From an uncultured Eubacteriales bacterium (GTDB lineage: Bacteria > Bacillota > Clostridia > Christensenellales > Aristaeellaceae), in the NCBI GenBank assembly GCA_902764915.1, contig CACWXY010000001.1:1-64000 (forward strand): a DNA stretch of 64,000 nt, in the 5' to 3' direction. A model generated the notes under the pieces. The model had not been told where the DNA came from. It saw only the letters and a program-made list of their open reading frames with translations, and did no database searches. This document shows, piece by piece, positions 49,861 to 60,153 of this stretch. The position numbers and the translations under genes are program-made. The stretch's first letter is position 1; each line of letters starts with the position of its first letter.

Positions 49861-51246
49861 TCAGCGCCCGCCGATGGTAATACGGCAGCGCATATCGGGT
49901 CCGCCCATGCCAACCGGCATCGGCTGTTTTTTGCCACAGAAGCCGCTGGAAGACCAGGTTACCTGATTGGAAAGCATGTCCACGGTCTTCAGCATATCAA
50001 AGGCAATCCCGGATACGGTTGTGTCGAGCAGCGCATGTCCCAGCTTCCCATGCTTGATTTCATAGCCCAGGGAAACGCCGAACATAAACTCGCCGGTAAG
50101 ATCTGCCTGTCCATTGGAACTGTCAATCAGGTAGTAGCCGTCATCAATGGAAGCAATCATTTCCTCCAGTGTATGCGTACCAGGCAGTATACAGGTATTC
50201 CGCATGCGGATCAGCGGTTCATCCGCATAGTTCCATGCACGCGCATTCCCGCAGGGCTCCACGCCAAACAGGCGGGCTGACTCCCGGCTGTTCATGTATC
50301 CAGTCAGGATACCATCCCTGATCAGAACAGCATCCTTGGCCAGTGTTCCCTCGTCATCCAGATAAACGGGCAGAGGCACAGGCTTTCCAAAGGCCTCTGA
50401 AGCATAATCTACCAGTGTTACCATATCGGAAGCCACCTGCTTCCCCAGATTAGGCCCGGCAACACTGCCGCCCATGACCAGATCAGCCTCAACGGTATGC
50501 CCTACCGCTTCGTGCGCCAGCATACCGCCCATCATACCGCCAAGAATCACCGTTCTGTTGCCGGCTTCGGCATACACGCCCTCCGTCTTATGCATGAGGT
50601 GCGTGTACAGCTGATCAATCCGGGGATAGAGCGCAGTCAGTTCCGAAAAATTATCGTCAAAACTGCCTGCGCCGCCAAAAGCCTTGAACAGTTCCACCGG
50701 TGCGCCGCTCCTGCTCTGTGCGCTCATCATCACATAAATATAGCAGCGCGGATACGTCACATGCCCGCTTGCAGCATCGGAAGAAACAATGATCTTATCC
50801 TGGGAGTCCTCTGTATACACGACAGTCCGGCTGAGAAGATCCGGATACTTTGCCACAATATAGGCATCCACGGTCTTACAGGCTTCAATAATCCGCTTCT
50901 GCTCCGTATCCACAATCAGGCGATGCGGCTCCACACGTCCGCTGGAAAGCGGGGGATAACCCTCGCGAGACCGCTCGGCACGGCTGTCCAGAAACAGCGC
51001 ATTGTCCGTTGCCGCCTGGAGTACGGTCCTGGCATCCTTTTCAGTATAGGAGGCTACAGAAGAAAAACCATGGCGTCCGTTCTTTGTTACCCGTGCGCTG
51101 ATGCCGCGGCTTTCACTGCGCACATTCTGTACAAGGTTTCCCTTGAGAATCGATACCCGGCGCGAACGGTTCTCGTGACCGCGCAGCACGGACTGCATCC
51201 GTGAATCAAAATATGCGGCCTGTCTGGTAATAATATCCTCTAGCAT
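49861..51246 (-). CDS. tldD: TldD metallopeptidase
   Basis: The protein has 461 aa from ATG 51246 (AAAAGGAGACCGATAGCC upstream). The zinc motif HEAVGHTVEADLV (HExxxH) is intact. LGKQVASDMVTLVDYASEAF, GRTQPIR-type block and VTWSSSGFCGKKQPMPVGMG follow, and the C-terminal GGPDMRCRITIGG matches TldD. Together with TldE it forms the TldD/E protease, known for processing microcin B17 and antitoxin CcdA in Enterobacteria; in this window no peptide substrate gene is visible. Confidence 0.92.
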   Translation of the reverse strand: MLEDIITRQAAYFDSRMQSVLRGHENRSRRVSILKGNLVQNVRSESRGISARVTKNGRHGFSSVASYTEKDARTVLQAATDNALFLDSRAERSREGYPPLSSGRVEPHRLIVDTEQKRIIEACKTVDAYIVAKYPDLLSRTVVYTEDSQDKIIVSSDAASGHVTYPRCYIYVMMSAQSRSGAPVELFKAFGGAGSFDDNFSELTALYPRIDQLYTHLMHKTEGVYAEAGNRTVILGGMMGGMLAHEAVGHTVEADLVMGGSVAGPNLGKQVASDMVTLVDYASEAFGKPVPLPVYLDDEGTLAKDAVLIRDGILTGYMNSRESARLFGVEPCGNARAWNYADEPLIRMRNTCILPGTHTLEEMIASIDDGYYLIDSSNGQADLTGEFMFGVSLGYEIKHGKLGHALLDTTVSGIAFDMLKTVDMLSNQVTWSSSGFCGKKQPMPVGMGGPDMRCRITIGGR

Positions 51247-51275
51247 GGCTATCGGTCTCCTTTTTCCCTGGCTGT

Positions 51276-53141
51276 TTATCGTCCAAAGGCATCGGCTGCC
51301 AGCACATAGCTCTGCCACTCATCATCGACATAGACTGTCCAGCCATCAATCCCGCCGAGGTCCGGCGTATAATAAATGCCCAGCATGCCGTTTTCCTCGG
51401 CATCACAGGTAAATACCCACCTGTACTCATGTCCTTTTTCCAGGGGGACAGGATCAAACGTAGCGCTTTCCGTAATGGCGGTTATGATGTGCGGAACGTC
51501 ATAGCCAAAAGACACCAGTGTCTCGTCGTTCTCACAGTCCACCAGCTGTACCACAACCTCGCCCCAGGAACGGCGTACACCACCGTCATCGAACTTTACA
51601 TCCAGCCGCTCCACCGAATCGTACTCCGCAATAAAATGCTGTTCCAGCGTATGATACTCCTCCCCGTTCTGCACGGGTACCACCCACTGCGGTTCATAGG
51701 ATGTCTGAATAAACGACGAGAACGCATAGGGCGACTGCAGCATGGAATGCAGTGCCAGAAGCGCCGGAATCATAAACAGCGCAATCCCCACAAGAAAACG
51801 GGTGCGCAGCCAGCCCATATGGGCATCCATCTCCCTGGATGGATCTGCACTCTGAAACTTCGGATGCTTGAAGATTCCATTGACGAGAAGAAGTGCAGAC
51901 ATCATGGAGAAGAGAATGGTCGGATTCAGTGTATTAAAGACACCGGAGAACATGGCGGACATTTCCTTGCCCGCATGATAGCGGGGCCCGATCGTCCCGT
52001 TGAGAATGCCCAGTTCCATCAGGTTCTGCGTAAGATCATTGGGCCAGACCGCAAAGGTATAAAGTACGAACACCCCCATGAACACGATATCCAGTGCCCA
52101 CAACGCATCACTGCGCTCATGCATCATTGTGCCCATGACAAGGAATGGGACTGCCAGAAGAAGCCACTGGGGATGCCAGAAGCTCAGCCCGAATGTCACA
52201 AACATGGCAAGGGATTCGAAAAACACAAACCATCGGAAGGTTTCTCCGCGTCCCTCCACATTGGTAAAGAATGCCCAGGCGCAGATGCAGACCCAGCAGA
52301 GCATGACCATGGAAAGCCCCACATTGATCGCCACATCATACCCTACAAAAAAGATGTAGTTCAGTGCGCCAAAGCCTTCCACGCCATAATTGAACATATC
52401 CGCGTCAAAAATCCGGTAAAACAGATTCTCCGCAAGGAAGAGGGCCATGAACAGGATTCCGTGAAGGATGACCTTAAAAAGATTCTTTTCCTTCAGAAGC
52501 AGCATCGGAAGATATACGAGCAGGGCAAAATACTTGCATGTCATGGCCACAGAAAAACAGAGAGAGAACTTGACCATGTCATCCTTAAAGTAGAAATATG
52601 TGCCCAGAAGTACGAAAAACACGGTAATGGCATCATACTGTCCAAAGATAAACTGGCTGTAGAAAGCAACAGGGGTCGTCATGAATGCATATGCCATGAT
52701 ACGCGCCCGCTTCGTGGAGAAGCCAACCAGTTCACCAATGCGCATCATCAGAATGCCGGAGAGCACATAGGCTGTGATCGGAAGAAGAGTCGCCCAGAAA
52801 AGTACAAAGTATGACGTCTTCAGCGCCATTTCTGTCTGTATGCCCAGAAGCTTCATCGGAAGGTTCCATACGGCAAACAGGTAATAGGTGGTTGGCATGT
52901 AGACGCAGGCGCCGATCTTCGGCTGTGTATAGCTGTACAGGTCCAGCCAGTGCCCCTCCAGGAGCGCATAACTGGCGGCACTCGTATGACATATATCACC
53001 TTCCTGGAATACCAGGTGCGACGCCAGGGCCAGGATCGCAAAAATGACAAAATCAAACCATCGGACAGCGCCTTTTTTTTCATTTTTCAATGCTGCTGCC
53101 GCTCTGCGCTGGTTCTGCGCTCTGCGCACACTCTCACTCAT
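51276..53141 (-). CDS. GT-C membrane glycosyltransferase with C-terminal beta domain
   Basis: The 621-aa protein starts MSESVRRAQNQRRAAAAL (GAGGAGAAAAAAGAAC upstream). It has about 10-12 hydrophobic spans. ASHLVFQEGDICHTSAASY and KIGACVYMPTTYYLFAVWNL form the extracytoplasmic loop with acidic residues typical of polyprenol-phosphate-sugar mannosyl or glucosyl transferases. A soluble C-terminal part of about 130 aa (WGEVVVQLVDCENDETLVSF) forms a beta domain. It overlaps the GtrB-like gene by 8 nt and likely transfers the polyprenol-linked sugar outside the membrane. Confidence 0.75.
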   Translation of the reverse strand: MSESVRRAQNQRRAAAALKNEKKGAVRWFDFVIFAILALASHLVFQEGDICHTSAASYALLEGHWLDLYSYTQPKIGACVYMPTTYYLFAVWNLPMKLLGIQTEMALKTSYFVLFWATLLPITAYVLSGILMMRIGELVGFSTKRARIMAYAFMTTPVAFYSQFIFGQYDAITVFFVLLGTYFYFKDDMVKFSLCFSVAMTCKYFALLVYLPMLLLKEKNLFKVILHGILFMALFLAENLFYRIFDADMFNYGVEGFGALNYIFFVGYDVAINVGLSMVMLCWVCICAWAFFTNVEGRGETFRWFVFFESLAMFVTFGLSFWHPQWLLLAVPFLVMGTMMHERSDALWALDIVFMGVFVLYTFAVWPNDLTQNLMELGILNGTIGPRYHAGKEMSAMFSGVFNTLNPTILFSMMSALLLVNGIFKHPKFQSADPSREMDAHMGWLRTRFLVGIALFMIPALLALHSMLQSPYAFSSFIQTSYEPQWVVPVQNGEEYHTLEQHFIAEYDSVERLDVKFDDGGVRRSWGEVVVQLVDCENDETLVSFGYDVPHIITAITESATFDPVPLEKGHEYRWVFTCDAEENGMLGIYYTPDLGGIDGWTVYVDDEWQSYVLAADAFGR

Positions 53142-54099
53142 GTTCTTTTTTCTCCTCTTCCTCAGGGAAATTGATCCGCTCTTCCTCCACGACCAGCGGA
53201 CGATGCATGACACGCTGATTAATGGAAGCAATGTATTCTCCCAGGAATCCCAGAAATACCAGGATAATGGAGAACATAAACAGGGTAATGATCAGAAGCG
53301 GCGCCTGCCCGGCATTGAAGCGTTCCCAATAAATCAGTTTCATTACCAGATAATAGATGCCCACCAGCATGGAGATAACCGACACACCGGCCCCGAGAAA
53401 TACAGCCAGCCGCATGCCCGCCTTAGTATAGCTGGTTATGGAGAGCATGGCCGCATCATAGAGCGTATAGAAATTGTTATGGGTTTTCCCTGCCCGGCGT
53501 TTGGGCTGTTCATAGGGCACTTCCTTGCGCCGGCCCCCAAGCTCAGCAACGATCCCGCGAATGAATGGCGTCGGATCTTCCAGCTTTCGCAGTACTTCCA
53601 GAAAACTCCTGTCATACAGTCCAAAGCCCGTAAACTGCTCGATCTGATCTACAGCGGAGTACTTCTTGATCATTTTATAATACAGTCCACGCAGCTTATA
53701 CATGAGCCGGTTTTCCTTGGAACTGGTCTTAATCCCGCAGACAATCTGATAACCCTCCTCCCAGTATTGGAGAAAGACCGGAATCATCTCCACAGGGTCC
53801 TGGAAATCTGCACAGATCGAGATCGCACAGTCTCCGGAGGTGTGAATCAGTCCATAATACGGGGAATTAAACTGTCCGAAATTCTTTACGTTAAAGATGG
53901 CACGGATCCTCGGGTTTTGCGAACAGATCGCGCGTATCAGATCCCTCGTATGGTCTGTGGAACAGTTATCAATAAACAGCAGTTCATAGTCATACTGCGG
54001 GAGCGCTTCCATCTGAGTGACAATCGCAGATGCAATCGCCTCCACATTTTCCTCTTCGTTATAGCATGGCACCATAATACTCACGGTTTTTCTGCTCAT
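53134..54099 (-). CDS. GT2 polyprenol-phosphate glycosyltransferase, GtrB/ArnC type
   Basis: The 321-aa protein has the GT-A donor site ISIMV-type VSIMVPCYNEEENVEAI, FIDNCSTDHTRDLI, and ADFQDPVEMIP (D-x-D equivalent). QIEQFTGFGLYDRSFLEVL follows. Two C-terminal spans (SVISMLVGIYYLVMKLIYW and LIITLFMFSIILVFLGFLG) anchor it, as in GtrB and DPM1-like enzymes. It transfers a sugar from an NDP-donor to undecaprenyl phosphate. The tail EEERINFPEEEEKKEHE is charged. Confidence 0.88.
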   Translation of the reverse strand: MSRKTVSIMVPCYNEEENVEAIASAIVTQMEALPQYDYELLFIDNCSTDHTRDLIRAICSQNPRIRAIFNVKNFGQFNSPYYGLIHTSGDCAISICADFQDPVEMIPVFLQYWEEGYQIVCGIKTSSKENRLMYKLRGLYYKMIKKYSAVDQIEQFTGFGLYDRSFLEVLRKLEDPTPFIRGIVAELGGRRKEVPYEQPKRRAGKTHNNFYTLYDAAMLSITSYTKAGMRLAVFLGAGVSVISMLVGIYYLVMKLIYWERFNAGQAPLLIITLFMFSIILVFLGFLGEYIASINQRVMHRPLVVEEERINFPEEEEKKEHE

Positions 54100-54166
54100 G
54101 CCGCTCCTCCTGTATCATTCATGGGACAGCCTGCCTGATCACTGCAGGCTTCTCGTTATTATTCTG

Positions 54167-55084
54167 TCACTGCATCCGTGCACGGTATGCTTCTACCGTA
54201 ATCCGGATGCCTTCGGTAAACGGAGTGGTCGCCTGCCAGCCTGTGTCCCTTAGCAGAGGGCGAATATCTGCATGCAGGTCCATCACCTGACCGGGAGGAT
54301 AGGGCACCTCACCCAGTCCCAGCGGAAGACAGGGGTCTATGGCATCCCGGACTCCCGTAAAATACCAGGCCAGCGAATGCGTCTCGCCGGAACCCAGCAT
54401 ATAGGTTTCCCCATGCCTGCCTTTTTCAGCCAGTGCAATCAATGCTTTCGCAGCATCAAAAGAAAAAAGATAATCCCATTGCTGCTCTCCGGCAGTAAGC
54501 GGAAAGGCTTCTCTGCGAAGCAGTGCCTGTATCAGCATCGGCAGCACGGAACGCGGATTGTCATGCGGACCATAGACGCTGAGAAGGCGGGCCCAGATAT
54601 GCCGGATTCCTTTCTGCGCACACAGAACACGCGTCATCTGGCCGGCACAGAGCTTTCCCATTCCATAGCCCGTGTGGGGAAAGCATGGTGTGTCTGCGGC
54701 AAGCAGCCCCTCCCTTGGTCCATATTCCGCCTGAGAGCCTGCACCAACGAATACATTCGCCTTCAGACGTGCCGCACATTCTACTGCCTGCAACGCCGCT
54801 TCTATATTCTGCGTCTGCCGGTGCATGTCATTCCGCTCCGGCCCGATTGTCCCACTCCATCCCAGATGAAAGAATGCATCCACGCTTTCCGGTATTTTCT
54901 CATGCAGCTGCTGGTATTCCGACATATCACAGGCAATGATCCGTGCGCCCTGCGGAATATCCGGTATGCGGGACGACCCGGGCCGCACCACAGCATAGAC
55001 CGTGCAGCCTTCGTCCAGAAGCGACTGCACCAGTGCCGTACCCACCGCCCCGGTGGGACCTGTAACTACCGCCCGTGTGATCAT
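54167..55084 (-). CDS. NAD(P)-dependent sugar epimerase/reductase (YerF-like position)
   Basis: The 305-aa SDR-type protein starts RAVVTGPTGAVGTALVQSLL (nucleotide-binding loop GxxGxxG) and continues FFHLGWSGTIGPERNDMHRQ, VGAGSQAEYGPREGLLA, HTGYGMGKLCAGQMTRVLCA (YxxxK as YGMGK). It is coupled by a 4-nt overlap to the TPP enzyme gene. In yersiniose clusters the gene beside YerE is YerF, a reductase of the branched ketosugar; this role is inferred from position. It could instead be a 4-reductase or epimerase of the dideoxysugar. Confidence 0.65.
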   Translation of the reverse strand: MITRAVVTGPTGAVGTALVQSLLDEGCTVYAVVRPGSSRIPDIPQGARIIACDMSEYQQLHEKIPESVDAFFHLGWSGTIGPERNDMHRQTQNIEAALQAVECAARLKANVFVGAGSQAEYGPREGLLAADTPCFPHTGYGMGKLCAGQMTRVLCAQKGIRHIWARLLSVYGPHDNPRSVLPMLIQALLRREAFPLTAGEQQWDYLFSFDAAKALIALAEKGRHGETYMLGSGETHSLAWYFTGVRDAIDPCLPLGLGEVPYPPGQVMDLHADIRPLLRDTGWQATTPFTEGIRITVEAYRARMQ

Positions 55085-56922
55085 GCGTCCTCCAGAGGAA
55101 TATACATATTCCTCTCAATCTCATCCCTTGGCAGGAACGGCGCCAAATCTTCCAGTGGCGGCGACACAATCGTCCCGTCCGCACAGCGCCGGGCACTTGA
55201 CTTAGGTTCCCAGATCTGCTGCGTATCCGTCATAATCTCGCACAGACTGGGACTGTCACCTGCCAGGATCTGCGGAAGAGATGCCTGCAGATCCTGCAGA
55301 CGCGTAAAGCGCCGGAAAGGAAGACCAAATGCATTCGCGATCAGCGCAAAGTCAGGGAAACCCAGGTCCCCGCTCTCCGGACCAATGCCGATGCGCGTAT
55401 GATCTGAAAAAAGATTGGACTGGGTAATGCGTATGGAGTGATAGCCGCCATTATTGATCAGGAAAATCTTGATGGGCAGGCGGTTGGTCACAATGGTCTG
55501 CAATTCCTGCAGGTTCATCATAATGGAGCCGTCACCTTCCATGCACACCGTACGCCGACGCCCCGCCGCCAGACACAGCCCGATCGCTGCCGGAAGTCCA
55601 TAGCCCATGGACGCAATCGCAGAATTGATGATAAAGCGGGTACCCTTTTTCATGACCCAGGCCTGATGCCCCGCGACGCAGCAGGCACCGTTGGAAACCG
55701 CAGTCAGCGCGCCTTCCTCCAGCGAAGAGGAGATGACATCCATAGCTGCGTAGACATTGATAAAACCATTGTCCTGTGCTCTCTGTCTTGCCGTGACTAC
55801 GGGATAAGTATTCCGCCAAAGAATGCACTGTGCGCGCCATTCATTCCCGGTAAAGAAAGGCGTATTGCGTCCGGACAGTTTTTGCAGCATACCGGTCATG
55901 AAATCCCTGACGTCTGCCCACACAGGCAGTTCCACATGAATCGTGGGCTTTTTCATCTCCGCCCGGTCAATGTCCACCATAATCACCTTGGCTGCCCGGG
56001 CCCAGGAATGAAACGTATACCCTGTCTGGCGGATCGAAATCCTGGTGCCCAGGGCCAGAATCACATCTGCGTTCTGTATGGCAAAATTGCCGGCCCGGTC
56101 ACCCATGTTTCCGCCGCGTCCGCAGTAAAGCGGATCCAGTGAGGGCAGAAGATCTACCGAGTTCCAGTAGGTTACCACGGGAATGCCCAGTGCCTCCTTA
56201 AGCTGAAGGAAGGCCGCATACCCACCACTCAGGCGAATGCCTCCGCCTGCATAAATAACAGGCCGACGGGCCTGAGCGAGCATGTCCAGCACCTGATCAA
56301 TGACCGACGCCTCCACAGGCCCGGGAAGCTCGGCATCCGACTCTGCAGGTGTATAGCCCGTCAGTGTATCCGTTTCAATCATCATGCCCTGGAAATTGAC
56401 CGGAATATCAATCCACACAGGGCCGGGGCGTCCCGTTCTTGCCAGGTACCAGGCCTTCTCCAGGTGATAGCGGATGGTCTGCGGATCCTCAATCATCACC
56501 GCATACTTTGTCATAGGCTTGACGGAGGGGACAATATCATACTCCTGGTCCCCTACCGCTCTGAGAGACAGTCCGTCCGTGAATCGCTGTGCATAGCGCC
56601 TGGTCGTGTCATACCGCACCTGTCCGGAAATAACAAACATGGGAATGGAGTCCAGATATCCGCCGGCTACGCCCGTCATCGCATTAATGCCGCCGGGGCC
56701 GGTGGTCACACAGACAGCGGCGATGCGGTTTTCCAGCCGCGCATAACTCTCCGCTGCCATGGCACAGGCCTGTTCGTGATGATAGAACGTACAGTGAAGT
56801 CCGGTGTGATGGCCCAGGGCATCGTTGAGATGCATGGCACCCCCGCCCACGACCATCATGCAATCGGTGACACCCATTCTTACCAGAAAGTCCGCCACAT
56901 AGTCTGCCAGCCGCTGCCGCAT
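55081..56922 (-). CDS. Thiamine-diphosphate enzyme, acetolactate synthase-like (YerE-like)
   Basis: The 613-aa protein starts with the TPP PYR domain (VRMGVTDCMMVVGGGAMHLN, FYHHEQACAMAAESYARLE with the catalytic Glu). RRPVIYAGGGIRLSGGYAAF is the central domain, and the PP domain carries EGDGSIMMNLQELQTIVTNR with INNGGYHSIRI (GDG...NN TPP-binding motif). The C-terminal QQIWEPKSSARR matches the YerE-type branch more than IlvB. It lies in a CDP-dideoxyhexose cluster, where YerE adds an acetyl group from pyruvate to CDP-4-keto-3,6-dideoxyglucose. AACAGGAGGCAACGGAC precedes the start. Confidence 0.75.
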   Translation of the reverse strand: MRQRLADYVADFLVRMGVTDCMMVVGGGAMHLNDALGHHTGLHCTFYHHEQACAMAAESYARLENRIAAVCVTTGPGGINAMTGVAGGYLDSIPMFVISGQVRYDTTRRYAQRFTDGLSLRAVGDQEYDIVPSVKPMTKYAVMIEDPQTIRYHLEKAWYLARTGRPGPVWIDIPVNFQGMMIETDTLTGYTPAESDAELPGPVEASVIDQVLDMLAQARRPVIYAGGGIRLSGGYAAFLQLKEALGIPVVTYWNSVDLLPSLDPLYCGRGGNMGDRAGNFAIQNADVILALGTRISIRQTGYTFHSWARAAKVIMVDIDRAEMKKPTIHVELPVWADVRDFMTGMLQKLSGRNTPFFTGNEWRAQCILWRNTYPVVTARQRAQDNGFINVYAAMDVISSSLEEGALTAVSNGACCVAGHQAWVMKKGTRFIINSAIASMGYGLPAAIGLCLAAGRRRTVCMEGDGSIMMNLQELQTIVTNRLPIKIFLINNGGYHSIRITQSNLFSDHTRIGIGPESGDLGFPDFALIANAFGLPFRRFTRLQDLQASLPQILAGDSPSLCEIMTDTQQIWEPKSSARRCADGTIVSPPLEDLAPFLPRDEIERNMYIPLEDA

Positions 56923-56946
56923 GTCCGTTGCCTCCTGTTATCTGTC

Positions 56947-58287
56947 TTAAGCCTTCAGCGCTTCCTGAATCGACTGCGCCATATAATCAAGCATTGCGTC
57001 ACTCATGCCCGGATACACGCCGATCCAGAATGTACGTTCCATAATTCGATCCGTTACCGTAAGATCACCCACCACACGATAGCGGTCGGTACCGCGGATC
57101 GCATCAAAGGCCGGATGACGGATCAGGTTTCCGGAGAAAAGCATGCGTGTCTGTATATTGCGGGACTCCAGGAACCGTACCACGCTTTCACGTGTCTTAC
57201 AGCAAGTATCCCGCAGGGTAATCAGAAATCCGAACCAGCTGGGGCGGCTTCCTTCGCAGGCTTCCGGAAGAATCAGCTGATCCTGCACCGGTTCCAGCGC
57301 ATCATGCAGCCGCTGCCAGTTTTCACGGCGGCGCAGTACAAAATCCGGGAACTTTTTCAGCTGTTCACAGCCCACCGCAGCCTGCATATCGGTCGCCTTC
57401 AGGTTAAATCCCAGGTGCGAGTAAACATACTTGTGGTCATATCCAGCCGGGAGTTCCCCATGCTGTCCGTCATATCGATGACCGCAGAAGTTATCCTGCC
57501 CGGGCGGGCAGATACAGTCACGTCCCCAGTCGCGATAAGAAAGAAGAAGACGGTTCAGAAGCGGATTGCGGGTATAGACCGCGCCGCCCTCTCCCATGGT
57601 CATATGATGCGGCGGATAGAAGCTGCTGGTACCGATATCGCCCCATGTGCCTGTCAGCCGGGTTTCGCCGTCAATGGTATACTCGCTTCCCAGCGCGTCA
57701 CAGTTGTCCTCCACCAGCCAGAGATGGTGTGCATCACAGAAAGCCTTGACAGCCTTCAGGTCAAATGGGTTTCCCAGTGTATGCGCAATCATTACAGCCT
57801 TGGTTCTGTCGGAAAGCGCCGCCTCCAGCATACGGACATCTATATTGTACTGCGGGATCGTCACGTCTACGAAGACCGGTACCGCACCGTACTGCATGAT
57901 AGGAGCTACTGTCGTGGGAAATCCACAGGCTACCGTAATCACCTCGTCTCCCGGCAGAATCTGCCGGTCCTTCAGTTCCGGCGCAGTCAGCGCCATGAAT
58001 GCAAGGAGGTTCGCAGAAGACCCGGAGTTCACCAGGTGTACATACGGCACAGACAGATAATGCGCAAAATCCTTTTCAAACTGGTTCGAAAACCGCCCTG
58101 CGGTCAGCCAGAAATCCAGACAGGCATCCGTAAGCGCCTGCATCTCCTTTTCGTCATAGACCCGCGATGCATACGCAATCCGGTCCCCCGGAGCAAACGG
58201 TTTCTTCGGTTCCTTGAACTGATGATAATACTGCGCGATCTGTTCCTTGATCACCTCTCGTGCTTCGGCTTCGTTCTGCCAGGCCAT
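56947..58287 (-). CDS. rfbH: CDP-4-keto-6-deoxyglucose 3-dehydrase, E1 (RfbH/DdhC type)
   Basis: The 446-aa protein belongs to the aminotransferase fold family, but the Schiff-base Lys is replaced by His in [17 protein letters not shown], the hallmark of PMP-dependent E1 dehydrases. The [2Fe-2S] ligands include [11 protein letters not shown] (C-x-C-x7-C), with a further Cys upstream (VEDNCDAL). It removes the 3-OH of CDP-4-keto-6-deoxyglucose with electrons from an E3 reductase. That reductase (DdhD/AscD) is not in the window. It is 6 nt downstream of the rfbG-type gene. Confidence 0.92.
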   Translation of the reverse strand: MAWQNEAEAREVIKEQIAQYYHQFKEPKKPFAPGDRIAYASRVYDEKEMQALTDACLDFWLTAGRFSNQFEKDFAHYLSVPYVHLVNSGSSANLLAFMALTAPELKDRQILPGDEVITVACGFPTTVAPIMQYGAVPVFVDVTIPQYNIDVRMLEAALSDRTKAVMIAHTLGNPFDLKAVKAFCDAHHLWLVEDNCDALGSEYTIDGETRLTGTWGDIGTSSFYPPHHMTMGEGGAVYTRNPLLNRLLLSYRDWGRDCICPPGQDNFCGHRYDGQHGELPAGYDHKYVYSHLGFNLKATDMQAAVGCEQLKKFPDFVLRRRENWQRLHDALEPVQDQLILPEACEGSRPSWFGFLITLRDTCCKTRESVVRFLESRNIQTRMLFSGNLIRHPAFDAIRGTDRYRVVGDLTVTDRIMERTFWIGVYPGMSDAMLDYMAQSIQEALKA

Positions 58288-58292
58288 CTCTG

Positions 58293-59351
58293 TTATCCCC
58301 TTTCTGTCAGGTAGGCTTCAATCTCCCGGTCCATTTCCTCAATGATATCGCCCTTTTGCAGCCATACCTGCGTCCAACATACAGTTTCCTCCACAGCGCG
58401 CTCAATCCCCCAGATCGGCTTCCAGGAAAGCGCAGAACGGATCCTGGAGCAATCCAGTTTCAGGAAGTTTGCTTCATGCGGTGCATTCGTTTCGGACAGG
58501 TTTTCCCATCGGGCCTGCCCGCCCCATTTTTTCACGAACAGATCTACCAGTTCACCCGTCGTGACACAGCTGTCTTCCCCGGGCCCCACGTTATACCAGG
58601 ACGCAAGCACAGGGTCCTCCCACTGCCGCTGCACAATCAGAAGATACGCCATCAGCGGTTCCAGAACATGCTGATAGGGACGCACAGAATAGGGATTGCG
58701 TACGGCAATCGGCTCACCGCGGGAAGCGGCACGCACACAGTCGGGAATAATCCGATCCTTGGCAAAATCGCCTCCGCCTATCACATTCCCGGCACGCGCC
58801 GTGGAGACAGAGGGGCCCTTCTCGAAAAAGCTTGCCACATAGCTGTGTGTCACCAGTTCCGAACAGGACTTGGAATTGGAATAGGGATCATACCCGTCAA
58901 GCATCTCATCTTCCCGGTAGCCCCAGGGCCATTCCCGGTTGAGATAGACTTTATCCGTAGTGACGTTGAGAACAGAGCGCACAGAAGATGTGCACCGCAC
59001 GCATTCCATCAGGTTGACTGTGCCCATGACATTGGTCTCATACGTTCCGCGCGGGTCACGGTAGCTCTCCCGGACAATCGGCTGTGCCGCCAGGTGTATG
59101 ACAATCTCCGGCTGAAAACTGGAAAAGCACGCTTGCATGTGCTCATAGTCCCGCACATCCCCACGCACATCGCGCATGCCTGTTCCGTCCCCTGAGAGCG
59201 CATAGAGCAGGTCTTCTTCCCGGGGAGAGAGGCTGAAGCCCATTATCTCCGCGCCGGCATCCAGAAGAATGCGCCGGAGCCATGACCCCTTAAAGCCGGT
59301 ATGCCCGGTCAGAAAAATGCGCTTTCCCGAAAAAAACTCAAGTCCCTTCAT
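58293..59351 (-). CDS. rfbG: CDP-glucose 4,6-dehydratase (RfbG/DdhB)
   Basis: The protein has 352 aa from ATG 59351; a 14-nt overlap with the rfbF-type gene couples translation. The motifs are [20 protein letters not shown] (nucleotide-binding loop), [40 protein letters not shown] (T-x-D catalytic), and [17 protein letters not shown] (YxxxK). These match CDP-glucose rather than dTDP-glucose dehydratases, as expected beside the cytidylyltransferase. Product is CDP-4-keto-6-deoxyglucose. Confidence 0.93.
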   Translation of the reverse strand: MKGLEFFSGKRIFLTGHTGFKGSWLRRILLDAGAEIMGFSLSPREEDLLYALSGDGTGMRDVRGDVRDYEHMQACFSSFQPEIVIHLAAQPIVRESYRDPRGTYETNVMGTVNLMECVRCTSSVRSVLNVTTDKVYLNREWPWGYREDEMLDGYDPYSNSKSCSELVTHSYVASFFEKGPSVSTARAGNVIGGGDFAKDRIIPDCVRAASRGEPIAVRNPYSVRPYQHVLEPLMAYLLIVQRQWEDPVLASWYNVGPGEDSCVTTGELVDLFVKKWGGQARWENLSETNAPHEANFLKLDCSRIRSALSWKPIWGIERAVEETVCWTQVWLQKGDIIEEMDREIEAYLTERG

Positions 59352-60135
59352 CGCTCCACACTTTCCAGGGGGCCTGCCCGCTGTTCCACATTTTCTGGAG
59401 CATATCATGCTCGCGCTTGGTATCCATGCACTGCCAGAACCCCCGATGGGAATAGCTCATCAGTTCGCCTTCCCGGGCAAGGCTTTCCAGCGGTTCCCGC
59501 TCAAACACGGTCGAATCTCCCTCTATCAGATCAAAGACAGCGGGCTCCAGCACCATAAAGCCGGCATTGATCGGTGCACCGTCCCCGGCGGACTTTTCCC
59601 GGAAGGAGTGCACGGCATTGTCGCCGCCAATATCCAGAATCCCCTTCTGCTGCTGCAGTGTGACCGATGTCAGTGTAGCCTTTTTCCCGTGGGACTTATG
59701 AAATGCAACCAGATCACGGATATTCACGTCACATACGCCGTCTCCATAGGTCATCATGAAAGGTTCGTCCCCGATATAAGGCTGGATCCGCTTGATACGC
59801 CCACCCGTCATCGTATCCATACCGGTATTGACGACCGTCACCTTCCATGGCTCCGTGTAACGGTCATGGACAATCATGCGGTCCTGCGGGTTTTCCTTGG
59901 TAAAATCAAAGGTGATATCCGAGGTATACAGCGCATAATCATTGAACCACTGCTTGATCATATGCTGCTTGTAGCCCGCACAGATCACAAACTCATGATA
60001 TCCATAATAGGAATAGCCCTTCATGATATGCCACAGAATCGGCATGGTTCCGATCTCAATCATGGGCTTGGGCTTAAACTGGGATTCCTCCGAAAACCGT
60101 GTGCCAAACCCACCGGCAAGAATCACTACCTTCAC
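59338..60135 (-). CDS. rfbF: Glucose-1-phosphate cytidylyltransferase (RfbF/DdhA)
   Basis: The 265-aa protein starts VVILAGGFGTRFSEESQFKP (GGFGTR nucleotide loop, KPKPMIEIG sugar-phosphate region). MTYGDGVCDVNIRDLVAFH (Y-GDG) and MVLEPAVFDLIEGDSTVFE follow, ending in RGFWQCMDTKREHDML. It makes CDP-glucose from CTP and glucose-1-phosphate, the first step of the dideoxyhexose pathway, coupled to rfbG and rfbH. Confidence 0.95.
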   Translation of the reverse strand: MKVVILAGGFGTRFSEESQFKPKPMIEIGTMPILWHIMKGYSYYGYHEFVICAGYKQHMIKQWFNDYALYTSDITFDFTKENPQDRMIVHDRYTEPWKVTVVNTGMDTMTGGRIKRIQPYIGDEPFMMTYGDGVCDVNIRDLVAFHKSHGKKATLTSVTLQQQKGILDIGGDNAVHSFREKSAGDGAPINAGFMVLEPAVFDLIEGDSTVFEREPLESLAREGELMSYSHRGFWQCMDTKREHDMLQKMWNSGQAPWKVWSDEGT

Positions 60136-60153
60136 GTATGTCCCCCCTCTGAA

